NCBI RefSeq assembly: GCF_000276665.1
Contig: NW_004955417.1
Span: 30,479,207 to 30,543,206 of the forward strand
Reading direction: 5' to 3'
Origin: Chinchilla lanigera
Taxonomy: Eukaryota; Chordata; Mammalia; Rodentia; Chinchillidae
Length of the DNA stretch: 64,000 nt
Every line of letters starts with the position of its first letter. Position 1 is the first letter of the stretch. Position numbers and translations under genes: made by a program. Below the pieces are notes generated by a model. The model was not told where the DNA came from. It worked only from the letters and a program-made list of their open reading frames with translations, and did not search any database. Shown here in pieces: positions 37,166 through 49,195 of this stretch.

Positions 37166-40100
37166 GCTGCTGCATGACATTTCTGACTTAATTCTGTCCA
37201 AAACTTAGTTATATGGCCTCACCTATCTGCAGAGGCAGGAGAGAAAAGGCAGTGTTTATTTGGAATCATATACTGGCCAGCTAAGAACTGTGAGCTTGAT
37301 TTCCATGAAAGAAGGCGTGGGTGTTGATGGAGAAGGGATTGCCGCTGCAATTATCCCTTGTTTTATGGAAAGGAAAGGAGTGCTCCGAGGCAACGCATCC
37401 TGACAGCACGTCTGGCTGGTGTTGGACTCCAACAGCCAACAGCCAGGGTGTGACCACTAGCTTCCTCATCCAAGTTCCGCCCTGATTTCACTAGACCACA
37501 GCCTTCACAGCCTGACATGTGAGACAGCTCCTTTTTCACATTTTCCACTCAGAAGTGACATATCATCAGGTACATGGTTAAAAATGTTTTCAAGCAAGCC
37601 CAGGCAGTGGATGAGCCACTCACCAGCCATGCTTCTAACCCCACTTTTCTTCCTCAGTGATCTGGGAGCCCGGTAAAAGCTGGGTGTTAATGTCCCATTA
37701 AGTTCTGTTTTCCAATCTTTTTGGTCTTGGCTCTTTATCTTGATAGGGATGAAATACCTTTTTCGCTTCCTTTCCACTCACTACTCTACACCAGGTATCT
37801 GGGGCTCCACAGGCGATCACAGCTGTCCCTTCTCACTCTTCTCCGATCAGACATCACAGACAAAACTGTCCAGGACAGGAGTTTGCACAGTTCGGGGTCA
37901 CCTCCGTTCATCCTCCTCACCCCTGCTAAACTTCTGAAAGAAAAACCCAGCCTCCTGTGGCCTCCAGGTCCTAATGATCACTGCTGGCTACCTGCGAGGG
38001 GCTGGCTTCCCCACGACCCCAGAGGCGCCTGAAGAGAATGGCTGCCTTTGCCAGTCCTGTGCTGTCCTGTCCCGTCCCACTGCAGGCAACTGTGACGGCT
38101 CCCCTTCCTGAGAACCCGGGGCCTGGACCCCGTTACAGACGGACGTGCTCTCGCCAGCCCAGCATGAGCAACTCTGCTGCAGCTTCTGACATCTGGAGCT
38201 CTCCCCTGGACACCCCACCCACGGTCAGGCCTCATAACCAGATGGAGAAAAGGTCAAGTGTGTCAAATGGCCGCAGTTTCTCTCCTTCCAGTTTGAAATG
38301 TTTTCTTATCAACTCTCAGAATAATATGTAATATGAAACTTCTCAGAAATAATGTGTAATGTAAGACTTCTCTTCTCTCAGTGATTTTAATTTGTCACAA
38401 GTCCCAGCATTTCCACTGAATTGAAGAGATTTGATGGGAAAGTTCAAGTACAGGCCCTCTTGAATGCTTCCTCTTTACCCGGTCCTATAGCTGGAGCCCC
38501 ACTCTCTTTGCCACTTTCCAGAGAGAGGAGGAAGTCCACGAGAGCTCAGCACAGGCGTGAATGGAGAACAGTGGAGCACCCCAAGGACAGAGGGAACCAC
38601 AGAGTCAAGAGGTGCTCTGCTGAAAAAAAAGTCTGACACCATAGCCAAGTGGTTGATGACCAGCCACAGTTCTCAGGAGGGGTTTCCCATGGACACAAGC
38701 CACCTGGGCTAGAGATACTGCTGTGACAGCTTCGTCCTATGTGCAATTTTACGCAGTTCCCCTCCCTAAAAAACACTTTCAGATAATTCAGATTGGATGT
38801 AAACATCTATCTAGCAGGAAAAGAACCAAATGATACGGTCATTTATTATTTTTTATTAAACCAATTGATAAAAACATTTTATTTTGACAAGGTCACCGAA
38901 AATACTTCAGTGGAAATGATTGGAAAGAAGTTGTCGGGTTCTTTCTTCTAAATGCATTATGTTGTGGGAAAAATATCATTTCAGAGGCTCTTTGAAAGGA
39001 CTGACCCTGTGAAAGCTGACTCTCAGGGCCAAGGATATAACTGAGGTGACCCAGAAACTGGCTCTAGCCTTAATCTTAGCATGGACTTGTTGACCTTAAA
39101 TTCTTTTCTTATTACATCCAATGATTTAATTTTCTTCTTGCTTTATCTCTTCATGCAATTCTTTAAATTACTGCATATTCCTATGGTAGTATAAAGATAT
39201 GTATCACAAGCTCTAAAAGTTTAAATGTTTTATGATATCCTTGTTTTGTCTATCAAATGTCTTGCATAAAAGGGAGACTTTTTTTCTTTTAAATCCATGT
39301 TTTTTTTTCTATTTAGCTCAATTAGTCAACAAAATTAAAAAATTGAAAATAATTGCCATGACATTACCCCTAATCCTATTCTCTTTTTAAGCACACAGAA
39401 TATATCAGAACCTGGATTTATAAGCTTTATTTCCGTAACTAACTAGGTCTCTCCTCTCATTTTAATACTGTTTCAAAGTTTTTCAGTATACTGCCATCAC
39501 TGTAATACAGAGAAAAACGCAACTGTCTTAAATGTAAAAGTGCCTTTCAGCCAAGATGTAGTCATGGTGTTTGACGGAGATAGGAAGAATATCCTGAGCT
39601 AAATCCTAGTCGTCTCGCAGAAGCCGTAGTTAGCGCTGTTCCTGAGTACGTTCCTCCTCTGCTCTGCGTCTTGCCAGGTTGCATCTTGCTGTGCTTTCGG
39701 GGCGGGACCAGCTCTGACCAATGAGCTTCAGGGATGTCACTTCCGCATTCAGCAGCAGCTTCCAGTGGAGAGGCCTGGTGAGCGCGGCCCACAATGGCCG
39801 CGTGTCTGCTGCCCTTGTCGGCCCTGGTTCCTGCCCAGTGCTGTGTCCATGCTGATGCCAGATGGACCTACAGTGGGTGCCAGAAGTGACCGCCATTGTC
39901 TTACACCAGCCCTGAGGGTCGACTTTTGTCTTTTACCAAAGCAAAAACTATTTTGGATGAAACATGATGCTTAAACTCCTACAATTTTACTATTTTTTTC
40001 AGATTCTGTGCACATTTACATAATCCTACCATTTATCATGCTTGTTCCATTTTAAGAAGATGAAAGATCAAATAAAATATAGAAAGATACAGAGAAATCA

Positions 40101-41836
40101 GTGAATCAGAAACTTAGGAAAAATATTTCTAATATACAAGACAATACAGAAATAGGCAGATTTCAAAATTGCTTAGTTACTGTCTCATCAGTTTTTCTAA
40201 TTATGAAGAAATAAAATTGCATATCAGAGAAAGAAATTGCATATACAAATGTAGAAAGAAAACAGAATAATTATTCTTCAGACATGATTACATAATCATA
40301 TTAATATTTTGATCTTTCTTGCCAGTCTTTTCTAATATATATTCAGTGTGTGCATGCATTTACAAATTTAATAATGTGCTGGTGAATTAAACAGCCTAGA
40401 TAATTAAATATAAGAACCAAAACAAATGCATTTAAACATTCAACTTAGCATAAATATGAAGTAAAAGCCACTGGCAAAATTAATTGCATTAAACTTTAAA
40501 CCCATGAATGTCAAAGCCATCCTGAAAAGAATATGAAAAAATACACCTATGTAGTCTAAATTTGAAACTTGTGTTCACAAAAACTGTAATTACTGTGCAA
40601 GAAAAAAATGGGTATTTTTATTTTGAATCTATTTAAAATTCTATATTTTATGGTGTTCAAAATATAGACTTGTATACAAAAGTATACAACTGAGACTTTG
40701 TTATGTAATTGTCAAGCAAAAACTGGTTGAAATAATTCACAAGAATATAGTCAATTACACAACTGAGGACTAAATTTTGTCCTGCAGACTGAAAACACTT
40801 TAGAAATGCCAAGAAAGGAAATATTTATGAAAGAATAGAGAAGAATTCTTGCAAAGGACAGGGACGGCCCGAGCTTTGACCTGCTGTAGTAAGACAGGAG
40901 AATGGCTCTGTCCCTGCATGGCACGTGGCAAGTCGGACAAACAATACCATGCAGCACCACCAAGGAGGAGCAGGAAGAACACAGGAAGGACAGGTGCAGA
41001 GGTCAGGCCCTGTGGGCTGGGGCCAAGGCCACACCACACCTGGAAGGGCCAGCGAGGCTAGGCTGACTCAGGGCTCACACTCAGGGCCTCGTTCTGATGG
41101 ACGGTGAGCGTCATCACAAGGTAGCAGCACGCCAGCGGGGTGGCGCTCTTGGGAACAAGCACTAACTGTAAGGAAGGTTTGAGGACAGGGTGTGGCACCT
41201 TGGCAGAGGGACCACAAGTGTGAGGAAGTTGCCGTGCAATGCTCCTCACACACAGGTTATCGTTCTGGGCAAGCTCTAACTTCTAGCAATGCCCATGAAT
41301 ACAAAGTCAGAAGTGAAGCTGAAAACACACAATGTGGAAGGGCCAGCAGCACCAGGACCTCTAAAGAGATGCAGGTGCTCAAGGAACTTACCCCCAGCCC
41401 ATAATATAGCTTTGGGCAGCAAAGCCAAGGCCAATTTCTACCTGGTGGTGTAGGTAGGGCTTTTGAAATGTGTCAGGATTGAGCTCCAGATAGGATGCAG
41501 TGAACATGTAGACTGAGGACCTTTATTATCCAGAGTTTAGAAAGCCAGAAGCTGACATTTTCTAATCTTCCAAAGGTTTCCACATGCACCATCTTATCTG
41601 AAAACCTTAAACTTTTGAAATAAAGGAGACAAGACACAGTCAGGTCTGTGATCAGTAGAAAAGTGTTATCTCCCACCGGATGTTCTTACCTCTGATCCCA
41701 GGGGTGCAGAGTCTTCTAGCACATGGGAATAACCCAGATAAAAAGATAAAATTCAAAAATAATGGTTTTGATTCATCCAGATGACTAACTCAAGTCATCA
41801 TTAGACAAATCCACGTGGAGCTGCACATTGTAGACT
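37166..41836. other. Long unique stretch, no gene seen
   Basis: No gene or confident repeat in about 4.7 kb. 38810-39560 and 39960-40790 are AT-rich. Moderately GC-rich 39600-39900 and 40860-41400 contain overlapping short frames without domains. A 29-bp segment at 37419-37447 recurs at 43257-43285 (see findings). Confidence 0.4.
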
Positions 41837-42212
41837 GTGTATTAGTCTCCTAGGGCCTCCGTGGGAAAGCAAGTGCTGTATGGATTAAACAACAGACACC
41901 AGTTTTCTTGGCGCTGGAGATTAGACCCATGACCAGTAGCACTGGGCCTTTCTGGGCCTTTCTGGGCCTTTCTGTTTGGCTCCATAAAGGGGTGTCTTCT
42001 CCTGTGTTTTCACTTCTTTTCTTTGTACCTGTCTGTATACAAATTTCCTCTTCTTATAAAGATACAGGTCAACTGGGGCCACACTAAAGACCTCTTCTAC
42101 CTTAACTCCTCTCTAGAGGTGCTGTCTGCACCTGCTCTCACATTCTGACATACTGGGCATCAGAACTTCAGCATATCAAATTTACGGGACAAAGTTCAGC
42201 CCAAAACAGATG
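41837..42212 (-). mobile_element. MLT1-like LTR (ERVL-MaLR class)
   Basis: Plus-strand block order fits a reversed old MaLR-class LTR: 'tgtattagtctcctagggc', 'ggattaaacaacagacacc', 'cctcttcttataaagatac', 'aactggggccacactaaag', 'cacattctgacatactggg' and 'aacttcagcatatcaaatt'. It is heavily diverged and carries a local triplication at 41942-41971. No coding capacity. The name MLT1 is my best match, not a confirmed one. Confidence 0.6.
41942..41971. repeat. Three perfect copies of a 10-bp unit
   Basis: CTGGGCCTTT occurs three times head to tail with no mismatch, inside an otherwise strongly diverged LTR. The perfect match shows that the expansion is recent relative to the LTR. Confidence 0.95.
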
Positions 42213-43079
42213 GTTTACCATCATAGTATTACAGCAGGGATAGGACGGGATGGCAGGAAAAGGACGGGCCTCAAAGCTGTCGGAAGAAGAGGCACAAAGA
42301 GAGCAACATTCACACAGCCTGGCGGTGCGCTGTGCAAAGGACCCGGAAACAATTGCATTACAGACAGCAGCTGGGGGGCTGGAAAGGGTGTCAAGGAAGA
42401 ACAGGATGTTTCCAAAGATATGCCATTTTGACAGTGTGATGGGACACCTTCCAGCTTGGATTTTTAAGCTTTGAGTAAGAGTGTATTACTGAACACATTC
42501 TGTAAGTGGCATCACAGGCAATGTGCTCAATGCTATAATGGAAGAAGAAAAATTACAAAAGGTAATAAAATGCATTCACAATGCTGGGTGAGGTGTTATG
42601 CAATGATCACCACGTAATATGCACCTGGTGTGGCACGGTTTACCCCCTTATCTTGTTTATCTGGAAAACATGAATCAAGTAGCTGCTATTCTCTATGTAA
42701 AGGAAAAGTCCCAATTCTCCCAAAGACCCTAAGTTATCCTTTTTGTTCCCTAAAAATGTGTGTTATTTTTTCTTAATTAATTTAAACTTTTTCAAGTATC
42801 TTTGCCAAGAATTTCCTCCTCTCGGGTTCAAGCTCCATATGCAGACACTATCCCACCCCAGGCCCAGGAGAAGCCAGCGGGCTCCTGTATTGTGAAGAGC
42901 GTGCCACTTCCGCATGAGAAGCACTCTGCCACCACCGGAGAAGTCACCCGCATTCCCAAAGCCCCCACTGCGGACCTCAGTCACCCTGATTCCACCGACT
43001 TCAAAGGGAGCTTCGAAGAGACGCAGTGGCAGGCTTGCACCAACACATCCTCAGACCACTGTGTTAGAAACACAACCTT
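42213..43079. other. Unique sequence with a domain-free ORF
   Basis: A plus-strand frame of 123 codons (42802-43173) has fairly even composition but no recognised domain, and its end runs into the MIR. With no acceptor, donor or polyadenylation context that I trust, I do not call it a gene. Confidence 0.4.
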
Positions 43080-43256
43080 TCATGAAGCCAAGAGCCAACA
43101 AATGATACTTAGCATTTTCAAAGAGCTTCCCAATGGTCTAATTAAATGTTATGAGGTCAATCAGTATTATTAGCCTCATTGCACAGATAAGAGAGTGGAA
43201 ACACGGAAAGGTCAAGTGAAGTGCCCAGGCATTCCGGGTTCAACAGCGTCACACCA
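43080..43256 (-). mobile_element. MIR SINE
   Basis: Reversed MIR order: 'tattattagcctcattgca', 'cagataagagagtggaaac', 'aggtcaagtgaagtgccca', then 'attccgggttcaacagcgt'. The middle part is the clearest; ends are approximate. Diverged and inert. Confidence 0.7.
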
Positions 43257-43285
43257 GTGTTGAACTCCAACAGCCAACAGCCAGG

Positions 43286-44604
43286 AATACTTCAGCCCTG
43301 CATCCAAGTCCCCTCAGGAAGATCCTGCCTCGTTATAACGTACCAGGGGCCATTTACGAACACTTTTCATAGCTACTGGAGGTGTGATTTAACTTCAAAC
43401 ACACACACAAAGCAACATCTCACCAAGTAGCTCCACACCCAAAGAAGTGTATCCGAGACAGATAAATTTCTGCTGAATGTGGAATTCTCTCCATGGACAA
43501 TTACTTCAGAAGTAATTTATATGCTGCTTATCTGTGGGATTTTTTTCTGTATACCTTAGTGACAAATGTGAGGTGATGGATTTCCCATCACAGTGCAATA
43601 AACAACCTTGAAGCTCCCATAATTTTCAAGAAACCCATCACTAAAAGAGATCTTTCAGATGCCACTAAGCCTGCGTGCCACCCTTAGAATGACAGGATCA
43701 AATCTGCAGCCTCAGACAAAATTGTTCAATTACTGCCATGACCCCGAATATTTACTACTGGCTTAAATGTCACCTTCTTGGTAAAGCGGCTGACACACTA
43801 AGGTACAATTTAAGGTGGTTTTTACCTGTGACTAACAGTGTTACTGTAACTTTGCTATTAGTGGGCACAACTAATGCCTATGTAATACACACTAAACTCT
43901 GAAGCTCTACTGTCTGCTCTTTTAAGTAGGTTTTTTTAACTGGAAATTATATTTTATTTTTTAATCTAGTACTTTGTTATATCCCTACTTTAGTCAGAAC
44001 CCTGTTCATGTTTTTCCTCATCCTGGTCTTCGTGGTAAATTGTCCCACACTTGTGATAGCTTTGTTAAAGGGAATGCATTGTTTAATGCCTATTTCTAAT
44101 AAATATGGAAGAAATAATTTCTTCATCATTGAATTTTTACTTCAGTAAGAGTAATGGTAAAAATAAATTCTTAGTGTGCACACATTCTGTGTGCTTTGGG
44201 AAGATTTTGACCTTGATATGTGACGGGGTATTAAAGTTAGAGGCCTCTGTCTCAGCCTTTTCGACCTACATGTGACTATGCATTTCATGAATACATTTAA
44301 GTGGTTGCTTAAGCAATTAGACTTTTCTATTATCTGAACTGGTTTGTAATAGTCTGTCAGGATGTATTTAATCCTGAGACCTACTCTTCACTGTTATTAT
44401 TAATAGTTTTTAATTTACGAACAGCAGCTCTCCTTCGAGTCAGTGTGGGCTTTCTGAGCAGTCCCTGCTGAGGGGTAGAGTAGGATAATCCTGAGCAGGT
44501 TTTGTAGCTACCTCAAACTATTCAGTTGAAAATTGACACATTTACTTTGCCACTGTTTGACATTTCCTTATGATAAAACTGAAATACTTTTAAAATGAAG
44601 TTAG
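43286..44604. other. Unique AT-rich sequence, no gene seen
   Basis: No gene or recognised repeat; AT-rich throughout, with a purine-rich CA run at 43399-43411. Confidence 0.45.
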
Positions 44605-44859
44605 TGTGGGGAACCACTCAGGCTGCTTCAAAGCTCAGGTGTGCCTAAGGACACCTGAGGACATGACCCTGCTTGTCTAGCACAGGTGCACAGTGGGATA
44701 CAGTTATGTAACCATGACAGCACAAGTGAACACACGTGTACTGGTTACAGCATATGTAAGAATGTAAATATGAGACAACAACCTGTATAAGAATTATACA
44801 ATAAAGACACAGGCAGCTCTGCTCTATGCTGTCTGCTGTTGTTGCTGATGTCTTCTACA
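44605..44859 (+). mobile_element. Probable ERV solo LTR (class II-like)
   Basis: About 255 bp starting TGTGGGGAACC, with AATAAA near 44801 followed by a 'gcagctctgctctatgctg' R/U5-like region and a possible CA end at 44858-44859. The start and the late AATAAA resemble class II (ERVK/IAP-like) rodent LTRs. No matching internal sequence or second LTR is present, and I could not find a clear target duplication, so the ends are tentative. Confidence 0.45.
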
Positions 44860-44950
44860 CAAGGGTTCTTTAGCCTTGGGACCTCACCCTCAAAAATCTT
44901 CCTTGGGCCTTCTTGAGAGAGGCAACAGTTAGTAAAAGACTAATCAGTTA

Positions 44951-45139
44951 GCTGGTCATGGTGATGCACACCTGTAATCCCCAAACTCTGGGAGGCTTAT
45001 ACAGGAGGATCCCACTGAGCCCTGGCGTAGCAACTGAGGGAGACCCTTTATAATAAAAAATTAAAAAGGGTCTGTGGACATGGGTAAGTGTGGCTGAACC
45101 TGGTTCAATCCCTAGTAACACAAGAAACAAACTAAAAAA
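44951..45139 (+). mobile_element. B1/ID dimeric SINE
   Basis: Forward orientation: the B1/Alu-like half ('gctggtcatggtgatgcac', 'cctgtaatccccaaactct', 'gaggatcccactgagccct') is joined through an A/T-rich linker (45048-45067) to an ID-like half ('gggtaagtgtggctgaacc', 'ggttcaatccctagtaaca') and an A-rich tail. Same composite type as 15113-15280, on the other strand. Confidence 0.8.
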
Positions 45140-46090
45140 GGAAGTACATCAGTAAATACAATGGTTTCCATTTTAGAATCTGAGAATACTTGGACCTGGA
45201 ATGATAAACTCTATTTCCTGTACTGTGACCCCAGGGTTCATGAGAATGACCACCTGGGAGGCCAGGTGGAGCATGAGTCCACAGCCATGAGGAAGAGCCG
45301 CCATGTCTGCCGGCACTTGCGCTGGGCCCAGAGGGGCAGGGGTGAACTCAGGCCCCACACGGCAGCCCTGTCTCTGTGTGGGCCTGACATCTCCTGCACA
45401 GGGAGGAAGTGAGCTAAGGCTCAGAATAATAACAGCTCTCATCCAGCAGGAGGAGGCTGACATGGAAATGTGCTACATCAGACCACCAACTGCAGCTGTG
45501 CTCCACTCTGCTCAAAAGTCCTGTAAGATTCAGGCCTCTGGTTGCTCCTACTCTGTGAAGACGTCTGGTGAGATGACTCCTGAGACACCACTGAGACGTC
45601 CATGACTACCCAAACGCCCCTCACTGGAGTACTCCTTTTGAACCTGTACATGAACGGTTGGATCAGAGCTCCTCCCACCTGTCTCCCTGACACACTCTCA
45701 GTTGTAGAAGTGGGCCCAGAGCTAACTCACTTTCACACCTCACAGCCCACTCACATCTCTCCATGCAACTCGCCTGTGAGGAGCGAGTGAGGATCATAGG
45801 CAGTTGGACCATGCATGGCAAAGGCTTCACTGCTTGTATGGAACAGCTCTTTGATTTCGTCAGTGGAGCTATCATCTCCGAGTAGCTGGCCATGTGGTGG
45901 TCAGTCCTCTTGGAGAGTATGATGAAATTCTCCACATCTCTAAATCAAGTCTGCAGTTTCTAATCAATCAGGAGCATTCCCAGCTGTACATCGCTTGGGA
46001 TTGCAAGAGTCCAGTTAGTCAGATGGTATTGTAGTCAGCGTTTATAAGGGAAATGATTTAATACAGGACACATAATTTATAGGTTTATTT
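45140..46090. other. Unique sequence, no gene seen
   Basis: Several frames of 60 to 100 codons overlap on both strands (45161-45412, 45173-45463, 45303-45605). None has a domain. Confidence 0.4.
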
Positions 46091-46460
46091 TATAGTATTC
46101 ACCCAAACTCAAATGCCAAAGAGCGTGGGAGATCTATCCAAACACTAGAGACCCAGAGAATCCAGCCAAGGGTGTGGATCCCACCACAATGTCCTGCATG
46201 TCCTGCATGTGGATCCCACCAATGTCCACCATGTCCAGCTAAAGACCTGGAGCGGATGGCAATGTCCTCTACAAGTCCAGCTGACAGCCCAGAGCCCACA
46301 ACAATGTCTCAAGTAAGTTCATACCAAGGATCTGTGTTGGAAAGGCTCAAAGGCCAGTAGTGGAAGTTATAAAGTCTGTACCAGCGGAATGAAGGAGCTG
46401 TACCAGCAGGCTGAGGGATCTGCACTGGAGCCAGGAAGTGATGCTCAAAGTAAGAACCAG
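46091..46460. repeat. Imperfect short direct repeats
   Basis: A TGTGGATCCCACCA block occurs at 46173-46186 and 46208-46221, linked by duplicated 'tgtcctgca'. Further right, 'ctgtaccagc' occurs at 46376-46385 and 46398-46407, a 22-bp period. The pattern suggests old local tandem duplication. The surrounding sequence may be a decayed LTR, but I cannot assign it. Confidence 0.5.
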
Positions 46461-46676
46461 AGCTTCCTGAAAAGTACCACAGCCATCGTCAGTGACAGTG
46501 AGGTCCTGAGCTCCTCTGATGATGATAACAGCCGAGTTCAAATCAGAAAAACCAGCATGACGAGCTTCTCCAGGAGAATCAACAGCACCACCTTCCCCTC
46601 CAGTTCTTTTTTTATGCAAAAATCCTCAGGTGGTAACAGTTCCCAGGTGGGCCTTCCGCACCTAGCACCATGCTGA
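46389..46676 (+). other. Unrecognised 95-codon ORF with acidic Ser/Asp patch
   Basis: The frame starts inside the duplicated 'ctgtaccagc' area and encodes a hydrophilic peptide with a 'VSDSEVLSSSDDDNS' patch followed by a basic stretch. The composition is more protein-like than most frames here, so a fragment of a processed pseudogene is possible. I know of no family it matches. No poly(A) tract or target duplication was seen. It may equally be chance. Confidence 0.25.
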
Positions 46677-46699
46677 TTGAACTCAGCTGGATGTTACAA

Positions 46700-49019
46700 G
46701 TGGCCCAGCAGTTGCCAATGCACCACGGATGGCTTACATGCCCTCAGTTACCCTCAACATAGTCCAAAACTACCAAATGAAAAATTCCAGAAATAATCAA
46801 TTAATGACTTTAAATAACTTTTATTATAGCATATTGTTAACATTATTCTGTTGTGATTGGTTAAATTGTTCATCCCTAATTTACAAACTGGAATCCATCG
46901 GGGTGTGCATGACAGGAAGGAACAGACACTTAGGGTTCAGTTCCATCTATACTGTAGCATCCACTGTGAACCTCAAGTTCTGTCCCCAGAGGATGAAGGA
47001 AGATACCAGGACCCAAAGATACCCACTCACGGGGGGCCAGACTTGAGCTGTCACCAAGGGCTACCCTGGCCAGCTTTGGACTGAGTTTACCCTGAGACTA
47101 CCTCACCCTGTCACTCCTCTTTCCCTGCCTGTCCCAGGAGCAGGGGCTGCGGTAGAGCTATGTAACAGGAGGGCCCACTGAGGCACGTGCCTGGTCCTGG
47201 GCTCTGCTGTCTTCTGTGACATGGTGTCCGAGGGTAGCCAGGCTCAGATCAGCCACTGAAGGGCCAAGGGTGGCCTCACTGAGGTGGCTGGTGTCCTGCC
47301 TCTTCTGCCTCTGCCCGCTTGAGTGACCGTCGAGTTTTCTCACAGAAATGCCGCTGGACTGCAGCCGTTCAGCCCAGCATCTCCGGAAGTGGAGGGAGAT
47401 GCACTGCAGGCCCGGACAGACTGTTTACGCTTCGCTAAGGCTCCGTCTGCAGCAGCCTCCTGCAGTCTCCCACAGACTCAGGGAAACAGTCCCAGAGACC
47501 CCTCTTTCTCTCAGCCTGAGAACCCTCAGCATAAAACAATAACTCAGTCATATTTATTATCTTAAACACCATCCAGAAAAGCATTTCAAAAATTATATGC
47601 TAGGAAAGATAAGACTCTACCCCATAATTTCAGCAACAACCATATGTCAGGCTGCCAGATAAACATTTACAACACATGCAGATTTATCTGAACTTATATG
47701 ACTTCAACCAGCGAAACTGCTTCCAGACGCGAAGGTCACAAAAGCTATTATCGGTTTCCCGAGCCCACTGACACCTTCGTGTGGGAAACCGAGTGCCACA
47801 CACACCAGGCCTCCTCATCCCCCAGCGCTGATGAAGGCATTCTTTCCTCTTCCCTCTGCTCCCTGTCCTCGGGCAACACCTTCCCCCCCTCCTCCACCAG
47901 CCCAATCCTCTCCTGCGATCACGCTGACCCTGGGTCCACCCCATCTTCCCGCCCCAGGATGGGTCCTGCGATGTGTGTGCCAACATTCAGGCCCGAACTT
48001 CAGGGACACTGGTGTGACAGTGGGGGGAAGCAAAGAAATCCATAGCAGCAGGCTCCGCACCAAACACTGTGTCTAGTTATCCGCCTAAAAATGTGACGAG
48101 GTCCAGGCGGTGCCCAGGACGGAGCCTGCCAGTTAGGAGTGTGAAGGAGACCTACAGATCCAGCCAGGGTGAAGGGCCCGGTCAGCGTTTGCAGGCGGGA
48201 ATTAAAGACAGGGTCTGATGTAGTGGGCCCTTGGGACTGGCTCTCTGCCGCAAATTGTTTTGCTCACACTGAAAGTGCCTACTGCTCATTCCAGCAGTTA
48301 TAACAATTGTGACAAGCATTTTCCTTCCTTACAAACCCAGCACTTGCAAAGTTTAGTCGGTGGTCCAGTGTCTGAGTAAAAGATTCAGGAGAAAAAAACT
48401 ATAATTCCAGGTTTGTTTGTTTTTTACCTACTTCATAGGAAAAAAAAAACTGGTAAGAGATAAATCACCAAATAAGACTCAGAATCCATGCTGTATCCAC
48501 TAATGACAATATTCTCAACATCTGAATATTATGCTTGATGAACCTAAAGACACAAAATAAGGTAGAGTCTTTTCAAATCTTCCTAGTAGAATTAGCTTTT
48601 CTAAGAAGATGGCGAAATGCACGTTGTGATGAAGACAGGGAAATCAGATCACTTCAGGCGGCCCTCCTCGTACACGTTATCAGATGGATGCGGACTGCTG
48701 GGTCAGTCGAGCCCAAGCGATAGGCTTTCAGGGTGTGTTCAGACTGCGCAGGGTAGCTAAGTTGCAAGCTGTCTCAAGACTGAGAGAAAACGACCACAAT
48801 ATGCATTCCAGGGCTCTGGGCCGTGGATCTTTCACAGGAACTGGGCAAGAGCTGGCCTGGGACAGGGGGAGGACTTGCGGCCCACAAGTCATCCACTGGG
48901 TAGAAGACTCCAGGTTCACTTTGCAGTATTAACCTCACATCCTGCTGTTTTCACTGTAAAAGAGCACATTTAGCTAAGACTCAGAGCTCAGTTTAGGGTT
49001 GGTTATGTGCAGTTTCCAC
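46700..49019. other. Unique sequence, no gene seen
   Basis: Overlapping short frames on both strands, the longest 47698-48045 (115 codons, Ser/Pro-rich, no domain). A 10-A run lies at about 48440. No repeat recognised with confidence. Confidence 0.4.
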
Positions 49020-49195
49020 CCGTTCTGAGTGCTGTCAATGAATTAACTCATTTGCCCTCAGAAACAGCACCATGGTTATCTGCACTTTACAGGTGAGGAC
49101 CAGAAGTCAGAAAACTGGCCCAGGGATCCAAATCCAATGCAGTGTCTAGACCAGGACTCCTATCAGAGAGCCCAGCTCCAAAGCCTGTGCCAAAG
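49020..49195 (-). mobile_element. MIR SINE
   Basis: Reversed MIR order: 'gaattaactcatttgccct', 'ggttatctgcactttacag', 'gtgaggaccagaagtcaga', 'gatccaaatccaatgcagt', with 'ccagctccaaagcctgtgc' at the end. Diverged. Confidence 0.75.

Noticed and set aside
42802..43173. 123-codon plus-strand frame
   Set aside because: No domain recognised and the C-terminal part is translated MIR sequence.
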